Both the position numbers and the translations under genes were made by a program. A DNA stretch of 64,000 nt. Origin: Legionella rowbothamii (GTDB lineage: Bacteria; Pseudomonadota; Gammaproteobacteria; Legionellales; Legionellaceae). Location: positions 558,001 to 622,000 of the forward strand of contig NZ_CAAAIM010000001.1 of the NCBI RefSeq assembly GCF_900639985.1, written 5' to 3'. The notes beneath the pieces are model-generated. The model made no database searches. It had not been told where the DNA came from and saw only the letters and a list, made by a program, of their open reading frames with translations. Shown piece by piece: positions 21,798 to 32,109 of this stretch. Each line of letters begins with the position of its first letter. Positions within the stretch are counted from its first letter, which is position 1.

Positions 21798-21959
21798 TAG
21801 TTCCTCACTAATTAAGATTGGTATTGACCGTCCGCCTCTGTTCAGGCTCTCTTTGAATATAGGTGGATCCTCTTGGTCTATTGATCTGCCCAAGCGGCGA
21901 GAATTCGGCCAAGATAGTTTTTCTTACCTTGATTATGGGACAGAACCCCAACCTATAAC

Positions 21960-22739
21960 CTATGCTAATTTAAAACACTCATAAAAATTTCTAGTAGTCA
22001 CTTCGGCAACCTCTTCATAACTGATACCACGCAACTGAGCCATAGCTTCCGCCACATGCTTTACCAAGGCAGGATGATTTTGCTTACCGCGAAATGGTAC
22101 TGGCGCCAAATAAGGCGAATCAGTTTCAATAAGGATTCTATCTAGAGGCACTTGACGTGCAACCTCTTGTAATGCAGTTGCATTTTTAAAGGTTACAATG
22201 CCTGAAAATGAAATATAAAAATTTAAATCAATTGATTGCATTGCAATGTCCAAACTTTCAGCAAAGCAATGCATTACCCCACCTATATCTTGGGCATGTT
22301 CTTCAGCCATTAATTTAATGGTATCTTCCGCTGCTTGACGAGTATGAATAATTAGAGGCTTAGAAGTAATTAAAGACGCCTTAATATGCTCGCGAAAACG
22401 GTCACGCTGCTCTTCCTGTGCATCTTCTGTATGGGTGCGATAATAATCAAGTCCAGTTTCCCCAATCGCAATACAAGCTGGATTTGCGGCTAAATCACAA
22501 AGCATTTTTGCAGTAACCGGCTGGTCCATCTCTGTGTTTGGATGAACACCTACTGAAATATTGATATTAGAATATTCGGCTGCTAGCTTTTCCAGTGCAG
22601 GATAATCGGTTAACTCCACACAAACACTAAGGAAATGCTGTACATCATTTTCTTTTGCTCGTGCTAAAACATTAGCCATATCTTGATTGAACTCAGTGAG
22701 ATCCAGAAAATTTAAATGACAGTGTGAATCGACTAGCAT
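21960..22739 (-). CDS. TatD-family metal-dependent hydrolase (YcfH-type DNase)
   Basis: A 259-residue TIM-barrel protein with the metal-binding motifs DSHCHLNFLD at the N-terminus, GETGLDYY, the HTR segment (LIIHTRQAAEDT), the MHCF segment and TDSPYLAP. These are the signature sites of the TatD/YcfH group of Mg-dependent 3'-5' nucleases. In many gamma-proteobacteria it sits directly after holB and pilZ, as here. Its exact nucleic acid target in the cell is not settled. Confidence 0.93.
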   Translation of the reverse strand: MLVDSHCHLNFLDLTEFNQDMANVLARAKENDVQHFLSVCVELTDYPALEKLAAEYSNINISVGVHPNTEMDQPVTAKMLCDLAANPACIAIGETGLDYYRTHTEDAQEEQRDRFREHIKASLITSKPLIIHTRQAAEDTIKLMAEEHAQDIGGVMHCFAESLDIAMQSIDLNFYISFSGIVTFKNATALQEVARQVPLDRILIETDSPYLAPVPFRGKQNHPALVKHVAEAMAQLRGISYEEVAEVTTRNFYECFKLA

Positions 22740-22786
22740 AAGCTGATAACCTCAAAAATTTAAGTAAATATAATGAATAACACGTC

Positions 22787-22798
22787 GGCCCAACCTAC
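22787..22798. repeat. Solitary half of the GGTTGGGCC repeat
   Basis: GGCCCAACCTAC matches one arm of the palindromes at 39023-39044, 41889-41907 and 61277-61299, but the second arm is absent. It lies between tatD and pilZ. Confidence 0.45.
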
Positions 22799-22865
22799 AT
22801 TTGGAACCAAGTAGCTTCAGTGTAAGTACAACTCACTGCCATCACCTTATTAAAACTTAACCGTG

Positions 22866-23195
22866 TTAGATAGTATCTGTTGCCTGCTGTGATTTTAGCA
22901 TTTCTGCTAAATAGATTTCTATTTTACTACGTAAATCACAGCCATGCTCATTGATAAATTGCACGCCAACTCCTGGAAATCGACTGGCTTGAGCCTCCAT
23001 CGGAGTAATCCAGACGACTTTAGCATCAACACAATAAAGTTCATCCTCCTGCATTAAGTTTACAACCAAACTGAGCTCGGCACCCAACTCATAATGATGC
23101 TGCGAACGAATAAATAAGCCTCCGCCTTTTATAAAAGGCATGTAAGCTGCATATAAAGAAAAAAGGTTATCAAATACGCAATTAATTTGTTGCAT
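22866..23195 (-). CDS. PilZ-domain protein, type IV pilus-associated
   Basis: A 109-residue single-domain protein in the holB-pilZ-tatD context, the conserved position of the PilZ protein needed for type IV pilus formation in Pseudomonas. Recognisable features are VVWITP and the C-terminal GVGVQFI segment. I do not see the RxxxR motif used for cyclic-di-GMP binding, which fits the non-binding founder subgroup. The stop lies 10 bases from holB in the direction of transcription, so co-expression is likely. Confidence 0.85.
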   Translation of the reverse strand: MQQINCVFDNLFSLYAAYMPFIKGGGLFIRSQHHYELGAELSLVVNLMQEDELYCVDAKVVWITPMEAQASRFPGVGVQFINEHGCDLRSKIEIYLAEMLKSQQATDTI

Positions 23196-23204
23196 CCTGT
23201 CACA

Positions 23205-24098
23205 CTATAAATCGAGTAATAAATCTTCCAAAACCAATGTAGAATTTACATTCAGGTTATGGCTTAATTTGCGCCGTAATAAGTTTATTTTATCAATTTG
23301 AGAAAAAATAACGAGAGGATTCAGCAAGTTGGACAATTTTTGTAACTGCTGAACAGCTGGCCCAGTTAGTATCGGCTGATTAATCCACATATTCTGAATT
23401 TGCGCATAAACCAAATAAAGAAACCATAAGATGGTATTAAGCTCAAATTCAGCCCATTGTGGTACTACAACACATGGGTGGCTTTTCTTTTCAATTACCG
23501 CAATTAATCCATCTAAAATCGATTCTGCCTGATGAATAATTAGAGCTTGCTCAGACTCCTGGGAATAACGTTCTCCCAGAGTTAGAAGGTTTGTAGCCGC
23601 CAAATCCATAACTGGCGTAAAATGAAATACTTGGCAACGGCTTAAAACCGTAGGAAGTACTGTACTTAACTGTTGAGCCATTAACAAAAATAAGGTATGT
23701 GTTGCAGGTTCTTCTAACACTTTTAATAAAGCGTTGGCTGCAGCAATGTTCATTCTATCCGCTGCCTCAATAATAATTAAACGATGAGCGGCTCTCTGAG
23801 GTGTCAAATAGGAATAGCTTTGTAGTTCGCGTATTTGATCAATTTTGATCGGGCCACCAATTTTTTCCGGCTTAATCCATTGAACATCAGGATGCTCGCC
23901 CTGTGCAACCATTTGGCAATCAATACATTTGCGACATGGATTGGCAGAAGATACTTTGCATAAAACCAGCATCGTAAATTGCGTGGTAAACTCAGCTAAA
24001 GCACGATCCATAGCACCCACAAACAGCATGGATTGCGGATTGCGCCCTTGTTCCCAAGCCAAACGCAAATGATCCCATTGAGATTGATAAATACTCAT
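23205..24098 (-). CDS. holB: DNA polymerase III subunit delta prime
   Basis: A 297-residue clamp-loader subunit. It keeps the zinc-binding cysteines (C-x8-C-x2-C-x2-C, in CKVSSANPCRKCIDC), the LLKVLEEPATHTLFLL segment of AAA+ sensor-type loaders and the SRC (CQVF) motif; the Walker A loop is degenerate, which is normal for delta prime. It works with HolA and DnaX to place the beta clamp. The gene follows tmk by 3 bases, the usual tmk-holB order. Confidence 0.95.
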   Translation of the reverse strand: MSIYQSQWDHLRLAWEQGRNPQSMLFVGAMDRALAEFTTQFTMLVLCKVSSANPCRKCIDCQMVAQGEHPDVQWIKPEKIGGPIKIDQIRELQSYSYLTPQRAAHRLIIIEAADRMNIAAANALLKVLEEPATHTLFLLMAQQLSTVLPTVLSRCQVFHFTPVMDLAATNLLTLGERYSQESEQALIIHQAESILDGLIAVIEKKSHPCVVVPQWAEFELNTILWFLYLVYAQIQNMWINQPILTGPAVQQLQKLSNLLNPLVIFSQIDKINLLRRKLSHNLNVNSTLVLEDLLLDL

Positions 24099-24101
24099 GC
24101 C

Positions 24102-24734
24102 TTATTGCTCTATAAAAGCCTGCAATGCGTCTTGAATTGCCTGTTGCACTACGGACAGTGGGCGACTTGCATCAATCGTTATTGCATTAGGATTTTTTTG
24201 TACATGGTGTAAGTAGCTGTCGTGGACTCGATTAAAAAAATCTATGGATTGCTGTTCGATACGGTCAAAGGTTCCGCGTGAACGAACTCGCTGCATTCCC
24301 TCTTCTGGGCTAATATCTAAATATAAAGTCAAATCGGGTTTGAAACCATCCAATGCAAAGGCAGACAAACGCTGAATCATTTCTTGATCCAAACCCCTAC
24401 CGCCACCTTGATAAGCCAGGGTAGATAACTCAAAGCGATCTGCGATAACCCAAGTACCTTGTTTTAAGGCAGGTTTAATTACTTGTTCTAATAGCTGTAT
24501 TCTCGCCGTGTATAAAAGCAATAGCTCGCTTTTATCATCCAAAACATCTTTATATTCTGGATTTTTAATCAGCTCTCTGAGTACTTCACCAATGACAGTT
24601 CCGCCGGGTTCACGGGTAGTGATGGTATTAATATCTAACTGGGTTAGAAATTCAATGATTGTGTTTACTGCAGTAGACTTTCCAGCCCCTTCCAAGCCTT
24701 CAATAACAATTAACTTCCCCATTGAGGATAACAT
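24102..24734 (-). CDS. tmk: Thymidylate kinase
   Basis: A P-loop kinase of 210 residues with GLEGAGKST, the DR(FE) motif in [19 protein letters not shown] and the LID region SRGTFDRIE. It makes dTDP from dTMP. The ATG at 24734 overlaps the mltG stop as TAATG and has AAGGG 6 bases upstream, so I keep it; an internal ATG at 24722 gives the more typical MGKLIVIEG start but lacks a ribosome site. Confidence 0.96.
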   Translation of the reverse strand: MLSSMGKLIVIEGLEGAGKSTAVNTIIEFLTQLDINTITTREPGGTVIGEVLRELIKNPEYKDVLDDKSELLLLYTARIQLLEQVIKPALKQGTWVIADRFELSTLAYQGGGRGLDQEMIQRLSAFALDGFKPDLTLYLDISPEEGMQRVRSRGTFDRIEQQSIDFFNRVHDSYLHHVQKNPNAITIDASRPLSVVQQAIQDALQAFIEQ

Positions 24735-25732
24735 TAAGAACCCTTGCGTTGATATTGATTGATTGCGTGCCTTTGCTGCTCATAGGTTTCTGAAAATTGA
24801 TGGCTGCCATCACCTTTAGCAACAAAATATAAGTAATTAGATAATTGAGGATGCGCCGTCGCATCAAGTGCCTCTTTACTTACCATCGCAATAGGTGTGG
24901 GAGGTAAGCCGCGGTATCGGTACGAGTTATAAGGTGAATCAACCTGCATGTCTTGATGCGATAACTTACCCGTATATGCATTCCCTAAGCCATAAATAAC
25001 CGTAGGATCCATTTGCAAAGGCATATGTTTATTTAAACGATTCACAACAACTCCCGAAATTAATTGGCGCTCTTGCGGGATTGCGGTTTCTTTTTCAATG
25101 ATTGAGGCCGCTATGAGCAATTCATAAGGGCTTTTATAAGGTAAATTAGGCGCTCTATTAGCCCAAGCGTTATTGAGGTAATTTTGTAAATTGCGATGGG
25201 CTTGCTCTAATAGCTTTTTGCTGCTGCTTCCACCTTGATATTGATAGGTATCGGCTAAGATTAGCCCTTCAGCATTCTTATAGTTTCCCTTAATTAAGGA
25301 CCAATCTTCCTGGTGATAATCTAAATAACTCGCTTTTGCCAAATCCTGTGAAATTTTCTGCTGCGTGGTTCCTGCAATAATCGTAAAGTTTTGCGTCAAA
25401 ACATCACCGGCAACAACACGGTAAAGCAGTTCTACTGCCGTTTCACCGGGTTTGATTTGGTAGACTCCAGCCTTTAGCTTTTGAGAAAGACCTGTAAAAC
25501 GAATAATCAGCAGTAAGGGTCTACGGCACTGAATTAAATTATTATCTTTTAATGTTTGTACGAATTGTGAAGCAGATGCCGCTCGACTCAAATTAATAAT
25601 TTGAGCAGGATCTTGTTTAGGAATAAGAGGAGTTACTATGATGTTATAGAAATTCCAACCTAAAAAAGCAAAAGACACAAAAAACAGCATTACTATAGAA
25701 AGAATGAGTTTTTTGTGTCTTGAAGAGGTCAT
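24734..25732 (-). CDS. mltG: Endolytic transglycosylase MltG (YceG-like)
   Basis: A 332-residue protein with one N-terminal membrane helix (about residues 9-30), a LysM-like stretch with AGVYQIKPG, and the YceG catalytic domain: ASIIEKET with the catalytic Glu, [12 protein letters not shown], and [14 protein letters not shown]. It cuts nascent glycan strands at the inner membrane and sets their length. The ATG overlaps the fabF stop as ATGA. In E. coli pabC lies between fabF and this gene; here it is missing. Confidence 0.95.
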   Translation of the reverse strand: MTSSRHKKLILSIVMLFFVSFAFLGWNFYNIIVTPLIPKQDPAQIINLSRAASASQFVQTLKDNNLIQCRRPLLLIIRFTGLSQKLKAGVYQIKPGETAVELLYRVVAGDVLTQNFTIIAGTTQQKISQDLAKASYLDYHQEDWSLIKGNYKNAEGLILADTYQYQGGSSSKKLLEQAHRNLQNYLNNAWANRAPNLPYKSPYELLIAASIIEKETAIPQERQLISGVVVNRLNKHMPLQMDPTVIYGLGNAYTGKLSHQDMQVDSPYNSYRYRGLPPTPIAMVSKEALDATAHPQLSNYLYFVAKGDGSHQFSETYEQQRHAINQYQRKGS

Positions 25733-26988
25733 TTAGATTCGCTTGACTCGATTCGCTTGAAGATTAAGCTACCGTTTGTTCCACCAAAGCCCAAAGAATT
25801 ACTTAATACATAATTAATAGTGCGTTTTTGAGCTTGATGAGGTACATAGTTCAAATCACAGCCTTCATCAGGATTATCTAAATTAATCGTTGGTGGAGCA
25901 AGCTGATCTTGGATTGCCATAATACTGATGATTGCTTCAACAGCACCTGCGGCACCTAATAAATGACCAGTCATCGATTTGCTTGAACTCACCGCTAAAT
26001 CATAGGCATGTTCTTTGAACACACGCTTGATTGCTTTTGTTTCACCCAAATCATTCAAATAAGTAGAGGTTCCATGTGCATTAATATAATCAATTTGCTG
26101 GGGATTGATTTGAGCATCACGAATCGCTGCTTCCATTGCACGAGTTGCGCCATCCGCATCCTCATCCGGAGCCGTAATATGATAGGCATCACCGGACATA
26201 CCAAAACCAACTAATTCAGCATAAATTTTCGCGCCACGGGCCTTAGCATGTTCATATTCTTCTAACACAAGAACACCTGCACCTTCACCCATGACAAAAC
26301 CATCGCGGTCTTTATCAAAAGGTCTTGACGCTTTTTCTGGCTCATCATTACGCTTAGATAAAGAGCGAACAGCCGAAAAACCAGCCAGGCATAATGGGGT
26401 CAACGTCATTTCCGCGCCGCCACAAACCATAACATCAGCATCACCATAGGCAATCATTCGTCCTGCCAAACCAATATTGTGAGTACCTGTAGTACAAGCA
26501 GTTACCACAGAAATATTCGGTCCTTTTAGGTGATGGCGAATAGAAATCTGTCCTGCAACCAGGTTAATAATACCTGCAGGAATAAAAAATGGAGAAACTT
26601 TACGCGGTCCACCGGCAACGAGTTTATCCTGATTGTTGGTTATTGTTTGCACACCACCAATCCCGGAACCAACAGCAACACCTGCGCGGTATTGTAACTC
26701 GCTGTCGTCAAGGTTCAGCCCAGAATCACGTATTGCCTCATCTGCTGCAGCAACACCAAACTGGGTGAACCCGTCCATCTTACGAGCTTCCTTGATTGGC
26801 ATGTAGTCTTCAATGTTAAAATTCTTAACTTTAGCCCAGATTCGTGTACTGTACTCAGCAGTATCAAAATCCTCTACTACAGATACCCCACTAACACCAG
26901 CTACAATATTTTGCCAAGTATCTTTCACATTCAGTCCGACAGGAGTAAGCATACCCATGCCTGTGACAACTACACGCCGCTTATTCAA
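25729..26988 (-). CDS. fabF: 3-oxoacyl-ACP synthase II
   Basis: A 419-residue thiolase-fold condensing enzyme. The active-site Cys is in [11 protein letters not shown] and the two catalytic His are in NAHGTST and [11 protein letters not shown]. It elongates acyl-ACP with malonyl-ACP, including long unsaturated chains. The start codon is TTG at 26988: an ideal GAGGAG site is 6 bases upstream and the N-terminus [12 protein letters not shown] is exactly what the family shows. The gene follows acpP by 18 bases. Confidence 0.97.
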   Translation of the reverse strand: MNKRRVVVTGMGMLTPVGLNVKDTWQNIVAGVSGVSVVEDFDTAEYSTRIWAKVKNFNIEDYMPIKEARKMDGFTQFGVAAADEAIRDSGLNLDDSELQYRAGVAVGSGIGGVQTITNNQDKLVAGGPRKVSPFFIPAGIINLVAGQISIRHHLKGPNISVVTACTTGTHNIGLAGRMIAYGDADVMVCGGAEMTLTPLCLAGFSAVRSLSKRNDEPEKASRPFDKDRDGFVMGEGAGVLVLEEYEHAKARGAKIYAELVGFGMSGDAYHITAPDEDADGATRAMEAAIRDAQINPQQIDYINAHGTSTYLNDLGETKAIKRVFKEHAYDLAVSSSKSMTGHLLGAAGAVEAIISIMAIQDQLAPPTINLDNPDEGCDLNYVPHQAQKRTINYVLSNSLGFGGTNGSLIFKRIESSESK

Positions 26989-27006
26989 TCAAGACTCCTC
27001 GAAGAA

Positions 27007-27255
27007 TTATGCTTCTTCTTTATCTAAATTAGATTCAATGTAATCAATTGCTTCTTGAATCGTAGTAATTTTTTCAGCTTTCTCATCAGGAATTTCTGTT
27101 TCAAATTCTTCTTCAAGAGCCATAACCAATTCTACTGTGTCTAGAGAATCAGCTCCCAGATCATCAACGAATGACGCATCATTTTTTAGATCTTCTTCTT
27201 TAACGCCTAATTGTTCAACAACAATCTTGCGTACACGATCTTCAACAGTACTCAT
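27007..27255 (-). CDS. acpP: Acyl carrier protein
   Basis: An 82-residue acidic protein. The 4'-phosphopantetheine attachment Ser is in the [15 protein letters not shown] motif. It carries growing acyl chains for the fab enzymes encoded on both sides and for LpxA/LpxD and PlsX reactions. The gap to fabG (168 bases) is the largest inside the fab run and contains an inverted repeat, so acpP may have its own promoter, as is common. Confidence 0.98.
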   Translation of the reverse strand: MSTVEDRVRKIVVEQLGVKEEDLKNDASFVDDLGADSLDTVELVMALEEEFETEIPDEKAEKITTIQEAIDYIESNLDKEEA

Positions 27256-27321
27256 AACTTAATTTTCCTCTTTCGGTTGATAGAAACTTCTTATTATTCC
27301 GGATAATTAACACTACACCCA

Positions 27322-27378
27322 TTTAACTTTAACCGCTTAGCACTTTGTCTAAAAAACCCCCAAAAGGTCAAAGTTAAA
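27322..27378. promoter_or_regulatory. Imperfect 13-bp inverted repeat upstream of acpP
   Basis: TTTAACTTTAACC (27322-27334) and GGTCAAAGTTAAA (27366-27378) match as inverted arms at 12 of 13 positions. They flank a CCCCC/AAAAAA stretch in the gap between fabG and acpP. It could be an operator or a leader structure. On the minus strand TTAAAG and TAATTA, 17 bases apart, lie next to it and could be a promoter. Confidence 0.4.
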
Positions 27379-27423
27379 TAGGAGGGTATAGTTTATTCAT
27401 TTATACAGATAACGCAAGTGCAT

Positions 27424-28170
27424 TTAATCCATATACATGCCGCCATTCACATGGATTGTGCTACCTGTAATGTATTTAGCATCATCTGAGGCTAAAAATG
27501 CAACTGCATTGGCAATGTCTTCTGGCTGACCTAATTTGCGCAAAGGGATGCGCTTCATCATTTCATCCTTTACCATATCGGGTAGAGATGTAGTCATATC
27601 GGTATCAATAAAGCCTGGCGCTACAACATTTACTGTAATGTTTCTGCTGCCTATTTCTTGCGCTAAAGATTTAGAAAAACCCACAATACCTGCTTTTGCT
27701 GCTGTATAATTTACTTGGCCTGTATTCCCACTTGATCCGACAACTGAGCCAATAGAAATAATTCGGCCCCATCGTGATCTAAACATAGACTTTATACAAA
27801 TTTTAGACATTCTGTATATGGAATTCAAATTTGTATCGATAACTTTGAACCACTCATCATCGTCCATACGCAATAAAAGGTTATCAGAAGTAATTCCGGC
27901 ATTATTAACTAGGATTGCTGGTGCATGACTTGCTTCAGCTAAGCCATCTATAACCTGTTCTATTTGCTCACTATTTGTTACATCAAGAACCAGACCTTTA
28001 CCATTTAAATTTTCTTTTTTTAAATATTCAGTGATGAGGTCAGCACCTTTTTCAGTAGTTGCTGTACCATAAACAAAAGCGCCTTTTTGAGCTAATTTAA
28101 TAGCAATCGCCTGGCCTATCCCACGGCTTGCACCAGTTACTAAGGCAACTTTACCTTCTAAATTATGCAT
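27424..28170 (-). CDS. fabG: 3-oxoacyl-ACP reductase
   Basis: A 248-residue short-chain dehydrogenase with the NADPH motif TGASRGIG, NNAGIT, the catalytic Ser, and YTAAKAG (Tyr and Lys). It reduces 3-oxoacyl-ACP to 3-hydroxyacyl-ACP in each elongation cycle. The ATG at 28170 gives the expected N-terminus. Position between fabD and acpP is the standard order. Confidence 0.97.
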   Translation of the reverse strand: MHNLEGKVALVTGASRGIGQAIAIKLAQKGAFVYGTATTEKGADLITEYLKKENLNGKGLVLDVTNSEQIEQVIDGLAEASHAPAILVNNAGITSDNLLLRMDDDEWFKVIDTNLNSIYRMSKICIKSMFRSRWGRIISIGSVVGSSGNTGQVNYTAAKAGIVGFSKSLAQEIGSRNITVNVVAPGFIDTDMTTSLPDMVKDEMMKRIPLRKLGQPEDIANAVAFLASDDAKYITGSTIHVNGGMYMD

Positions 28171-28244
28171 GGATGTTCCTTAAAATAAAAATAGCTTCAA
28201 GCAAACAGTTAATATAATGTTGCCGCCTCGTTTAAGCGACGTAT

Positions 28245-29183
28245 TTATGCCAATTGTTCTGCCACTTGCTCTAGGCTAATAGTATCGTAAATACTAATTG
28301 TATTTAAACTTCTATCAATTCTTTTAATTAAACCATTGAGAACCTTGCCTGGGCCACACTCTAAGATCAATTCAACACCTTGATTTTTAAAGAGTTGGAT
28401 CGTCTCAACCCAACGCACGGGGCTATAAAGTTGCTCTTTTAGACGATCTTTTATTTGCTGTGCTGATTCGTAAATACTTAAATCAACATTACTTACCACT
28501 TTGATATTAGGTTTTTTAAAATTAATTTCTGCCAAATACTCTGCAAAAGATTCTGCGGCATCAGTTAATAAAGGGCAGTGACATGGAACACTAACCGGTA
28601 TAATTTTAGCTAGTCGAGCCCCCGCATCTTCAGCTAATGCAATCATTCGGTTAACCGCAGCCGTATGCCCTGCAACAACGATTTGCTCAGGTGAGTTATA
28701 ATTCGCTGGAGTGACGAGTTCATGTCCTTGGCTAGCTTCTTGGCATAATAATTTTACTTGCTCATCATTAAAACCAATGATTGCAGCCATTGCGCCCGCA
28801 CCTATAGGAACAGCCTGCTGCATTACCTGGCCACGACGTGCAACCAAACGAGCGCCTTCTGTTAATGTTAATGCTCCAGCACAAACTAATGCAGGATATT
28901 CACCTAAACTATGGCCAGCCATAAATTCAGGAGTGGCAAGATTTTCTTGCTCTAATAACCGATAAACAGCAACATCTGCAGTCAGCATAGCAACCTGAGT
29001 ATATTCTGTTTGGTTAAGTCGTTCGGCAGGCCCCTTCTGAACAAGCTGCCATAAATCATAGCCAACAGCTTCAGAAGCATCTGCAAAAGTATCTACAATA
29101 ATAGGATATTGTAATTCAAAGTCAGCCAACATCCCTATTGATTGTGATCCTTGTCCAGGAAATACGAACGCTGTTTTAACCAT
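28245..29183 (-). CDS. fabD: Malonyl-CoA:ACP acyltransferase
   Basis: A 312-residue transacylase with FPGQGSQSIGM at the N-terminus, the nucleophile in GHSLGEYPAL, and the His in the PVSVPCHCPLL segment. It loads malonyl groups onto ACP. ATG 29183 has GGAG 6 bases upstream; an in-frame TTG two codons earlier is not needed. It lies between fabH and fabG with short gaps. Confidence 0.97.
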   Translation of the reverse strand: MVKTAFVFPGQGSQSIGMLADFELQYPIIVDTFADASEAVGYDLWQLVQKGPAERLNQTEYTQVAMLTADVAVYRLLEQENLATPEFMAGHSLGEYPALVCAGALTLTEGARLVARRGQVMQQAVPIGAGAMAAIIGFNDEQVKLLCQEASQGHELVTPANYNSPEQIVVAGHTAAVNRMIALAEDAGARLAKIIPVSVPCHCPLLTDAAESFAEYLAEINFKKPNIKVVSNVDLSIYESAQQIKDRLKEQLYSPVRWVETIQLFKNQGVELILECGPGKVLNGLIKRIDRSLNTISIYDTISLEQVAEQLA

Positions 29184-29272
29184 AATCAAATCAACTCCAA
29201 TCTATAGTAATTTAAATAAGCCCCGAAACTAAAGATGTCGGTCTCATTAAAATTACACTCAAGATAAAATTA

Positions 29273-30226
29273 TTAATAACGAATCACCATTGCACCCCAA
29301 GTCATCCCGGCACCAAAAGCTTCAATCAAGAATAAATCATCTTTTTGAATTTGATTGTTTCGGATGGAATGATCAAGAGCCAAAGGAATAGAAGCTGCTG
29401 AAGTATTGCCATGATTACCAATAGTAACAACAACTTGAGACATGGGTAGCTCTAATTTTTTAGCGATAGCTTGAATAATACGCTGATTAGCCTGATGAGG
29501 TACTAACCATTTGATGTCTGACTTTTTCAGTTGGGAAAGTTCTAAAACCTCATCAACTACGTTACCCATGATATTAACCGCAAGTTTAAATACTTCATTA
29601 CCTCTCATGGAAACTACTGAACGCTCTTCTTTAAAGGAATTGTTCTGGAGGTCTAAGTATTTTTCTTCATCATAAGAAGAATGGAGTACGCTTCCTATAA
29701 TTCCTTCACGATTGCTTGCACTTAACACAACTGCACCTGCCCCATCACCAAACAAGACACAGGTGGCACGGTCATTCCAATTAACCGCATGAGACATACG
29801 CTCACTACCGATTACTAAAATGTTATGTACTGTGCCGGCTGTAATGTATTGCTTTGCTATATCCATAGCATAAACGAAACCACTACATGCAGCACTAATA
29901 TCAAAGGCGGGGATTGGTTTTTTAATGTTTAAAGAACGTTGCACAGCACAAGCAACGCTAGGAAAAAAATTATCGGGCGTACACGTCGCCACAACAATTA
30001 AATCAATCTGATCTGCATCGAGATTTGCAGCAAGTAAAGCTTGCTCGGCAGCCTTAGCTGCCATATATGAAGTTGTTTCGTGACCTTCAGCAATACTGCG
30101 ATTACGAATACCCGTTCTCGAAGCAATCCATTCATCACTGGTATCTAATATTGACTCCAGTTCAACATTGGAAAGCTGTTTCTCCGGAATATAGCTCCCA
30201 GTACCACTAATTACAGCATATTTCAT
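29273..30226 (-). CDS. fabH: 3-oxoacyl-ACP synthase III
   Basis: A 317-residue initiating condensing enzyme. The catalytic triad is visible: Cys in [12 protein letters not shown], His in [10 protein letters not shown] and Asn in [13 protein letters not shown]. It joins acetyl-CoA (or a related starter) with malonyl-ACP to begin fatty acid synthesis. The start overlaps the plsX stop by 4 bases (ATGA), so the two are coupled. Confidence 0.97.
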   Translation of the reverse strand: MKYAVISGTGSYIPEKQLSNVELESILDTSDEWIASRTGIRNRSIAEGHETTSYMAAKAAEQALLAANLDADQIDLIVVATCTPDNFFPSVACAVQRSLNIKKPIPAFDISAACSGFVYAMDIAKQYITAGTVHNILVIGSERMSHAVNWNDRATCVLFGDGAGAVVLSASNREGIIGSVLHSSYDEEKYLDLQNNSFKEERSVVSMRGNEVFKLAVNIMGNVVDEVLELSQLKKSDIKWLVPHQANQRIIQAIAKKLELPMSQVVVTIGNHGNTSAASIPLALDHSIRNNQIQKDDLFLIEAFGAGMTWGAMVIRY

Positions 30227-31251
30227 AAAAGCAACCCTTGATTCATAAAGTCGTTTATACGAGCGCGAACTAAATCAATGACATCATTCTTTACTTCAAG
30301 AACAGCTTGCTCTATTGCATGTTGAAAACCTACTTCATTGGTTCCGCCATGGCTCTTAACGACAATACCATTCAGCCCTAATAAACTGGCACCATTGTAT
30401 CTCGAGGGATCCAAACGGCTCTTTAATGGTTTTAATACAGGCATTGCAATTAAACCAATTAACTTAGTAAATATATTTCGTGTAAAAGACTCTTTGAACA
30501 GACCTAGGAAAAGTCGAGCAAGACCTTCACTCGCTTTTAAGGCAACATTGCCAACAAAGCCATCACAAACGACCAAATCAATCTCGCCTGAATAAAAATC
30601 ATCTCCCTCCACATATCCAACATAGTTCATAATAGAACATTCTTCAAGCATATGTGCAGTTCGTTTGACTTGGTCATTTCCTTTTATTTCTTCAACGCCA
30701 ATGTTTAATACGCCAATTTTGGGATTTTCTTTGTTTGAAACTGCTTGAACTAACGCAGACCCCATAACTGCAAACTGAAACAGATGCTCAGCACAGGAAT
30801 CCACGTTTGCCCCTAAATCAATAACCCAGGTTCGTCCCTTCATTGTAGGAAGCTCAGAAACGATCGCAGGTCTATCAATACCAGGTAGCGTTTTTAAGAC
30901 GTAACGTGCAGTAGCCATTAATGCACCCGTATTTCCAGCACTAACGCACGCTTGTGCTATGCCTTCTTTAACCAGGTTAATCGCTACACGCATGGACGAA
31001 TCTTTTTTATTGCGCAAAGCAGATGAAGGCAATTCATCCATAGCAACAACCTCAGAGGCATGAACTATAGAAAACTGCTTCGACGAGGAAACACCTAACT
31101 TTTTTAAATATGCATCAATCTTATCATGAACACCAACAAGAATTAGCTTTAAATCAGGATTGTTATTCGCTGCGCGCACACAGGCAGGAATCACTACACT
31201 CAAGCCATGATCCCCACCCATCGCATCTATTGCAATGGTGATATTTTTCAA
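30223..31251 (-). CDS. plsX: Phosphate acyltransferase PlsX
   Basis: A 342-residue enzyme with the N-terminal [10 protein letters not shown] signature and [15 protein letters not shown] near the C-terminus. It makes acyl-phosphate from acyl-ACP for phosphatidate synthesis. The start appears to be TTG at 31251, giving [14 protein letters not shown], with a weak GAAGAG upstream and only 6 bases after the rpmF stop. The rpmF-plsX-fabH order is highly conserved. Confidence 0.96.
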   Translation of the reverse strand: MKNITIAIDAMGGDHGLSVVIPACVRAANNNPDLKLILVGVHDKIDAYLKKLGVSSSKQFSIVHASEVVAMDELPSSALRNKKDSSMRVAINLVKEGIAQACVSAGNTGALMATARYVLKTLPGIDRPAIVSELPTMKGRTWVIDLGANVDSCAEHLFQFAVMGSALVQAVSNKENPKIGVLNIGVEEIKGNDQVKRTAHMLEECSIMNYVGYVEGDDFYSGEIDLVVCDGFVGNVALKASEGLARLFLGLFKESFTRNIFTKLIGLIAMPVLKPLKSRLDPSRYNGASLLGLNGIVVKSHGGTNEVGFQHAIEQAVLEVKNDVIDLVRARINDFMNQGLLL

Positions 31252-31257
31252 GAAATA

Positions 31258-31455
31258 TTACTCTTCGTCTGATTCGTAAGCTGTATCTGCATCAAGAATC
31301 TTTTTGCCACGATAGTAACCATCTGGAGTCATGTGATGACGTAGATGAGTTTCACCTGTAGTAGAATCAACAGATAAAGTAGGTGCTGTTAAAGCATCAT
31401 GCGAACGACGCATATCACGACGTGAACGTGATTTTTTATTTTGTTGTACGGCCAT
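31258..31455 (-). CDS. rpmF: 50S ribosomal protein L32
   Basis: A 65-residue basic protein starting [20 protein letters not shown], the L32 signature, with a C-terminal [14 protein letters not shown] segment. No zinc-binding cysteines are present, so this is the zinc-free form. ATG 31455 has AGGAG 7 bases upstream. It precedes plsX in the fatty-acid run, as in E. coli. Confidence 0.97.
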   Translation of the reverse strand: MAVQQNKKSRSRRDMRRSHDALTAPTLSVDSTTGETHLRHHMTPDGYYRGKKILDADTAYESDEE

Positions 31456-31559
31456 TGTATTACTCCTAAACAATTTGCTTTCATAAAGCGGGAATATTAC
31501 CCATATTTTAACATCAATCCAAGTATTTATTGAATAAAATATTAAGATTACCTGCTTTT

Positions 31560-31970
31560 TTAGGTTAAAAATTGATTTATTTCATTGCTACAATCCCCAA
31601 TTTCCGAATGAAACTGTGGTGCATAGAGATGCAACTCATCAATTATAAGATCTTCGAGGCTAACTTGTAAGTTAGGTGCTACGATGCATTCATAGCGCTC
31701 TAAAAGCTGCTCTGCACGCTCATCATCACGGCACACGGCAATAATGGTGTTATTATCGTAAGGAAGATTAAATTCATCAAGACAACGCTGACATTGCAGC
31801 TTCAGTTCCCCACGAACATGAAGGTTAACTAAATAGAAATCCTCTCTAGTTTCAACATGATAGTTGACGTTCAACTCACAAGGGGATGCCACAAAATGCG
31901 GCAATCGTTCGGTGAGCGTTACTATTTTGCTTTGTTCGCCTTGTTTGGCTAGTTCTTGTAAATAAAGCAT
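31560..31970 (-). CDS. yceD: YceD-family protein (DUF177), 23S rRNA accumulation factor
   Basis: About 136 residues with the conserved paired cysteines CQRC and the C-terminal [12 protein letters not shown] segment of the YceD family. Homologues are reported to support 23S rRNA or 50S accumulation and nearly always sit upstream of rpmF, as here. The start is uncertain: ATG 31970 gives MLYLQELA, but in-frame ATGs at 31997 and 32057 are also open. The gene is divergent from mnmA. Confidence 0.88.
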   Translation of the reverse strand: MLYLQELAKQGEQSKIVTLTERLPHFVASPCELNVNYHVETREDFYLVNLHVRGELKLQCQRCLDEFNLPYDNNTIIAVCRDDERAEQLLERYECIVAPNLQVSLEDLIIDELHLYAPQFHSEIGDCSNEINQFLT

Positions 31971-32109
31971 TTTCTCATATTCCTTGGTGTGTTGCATTAT
32001 GGCATGACTTTCACCTAAGCTACTTTTATGACATAATGTTCTGTTTACAATCTGCACTTTTTAGTGCCAACCCACTATTACACATTAATATAAGCGGTAT
32101 CTGGATTTT

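Noticed and set aside
21798..21959. Longer N-terminus for anmK from an upstream in-frame start
   Set aside because: The added residues are not family-like, while ATG 21797 has a GAGGAA site and gives the standard MTLFIGLMSGTSMDG start.
21577..21984. 135-residue plus-strand open frame crossing the start of anmK
   Set aside because: It is antisense to anmK for most of its length, has no ribosome site, and the translated residues have no recognisable pattern; it is explained as a shadow of anmK.
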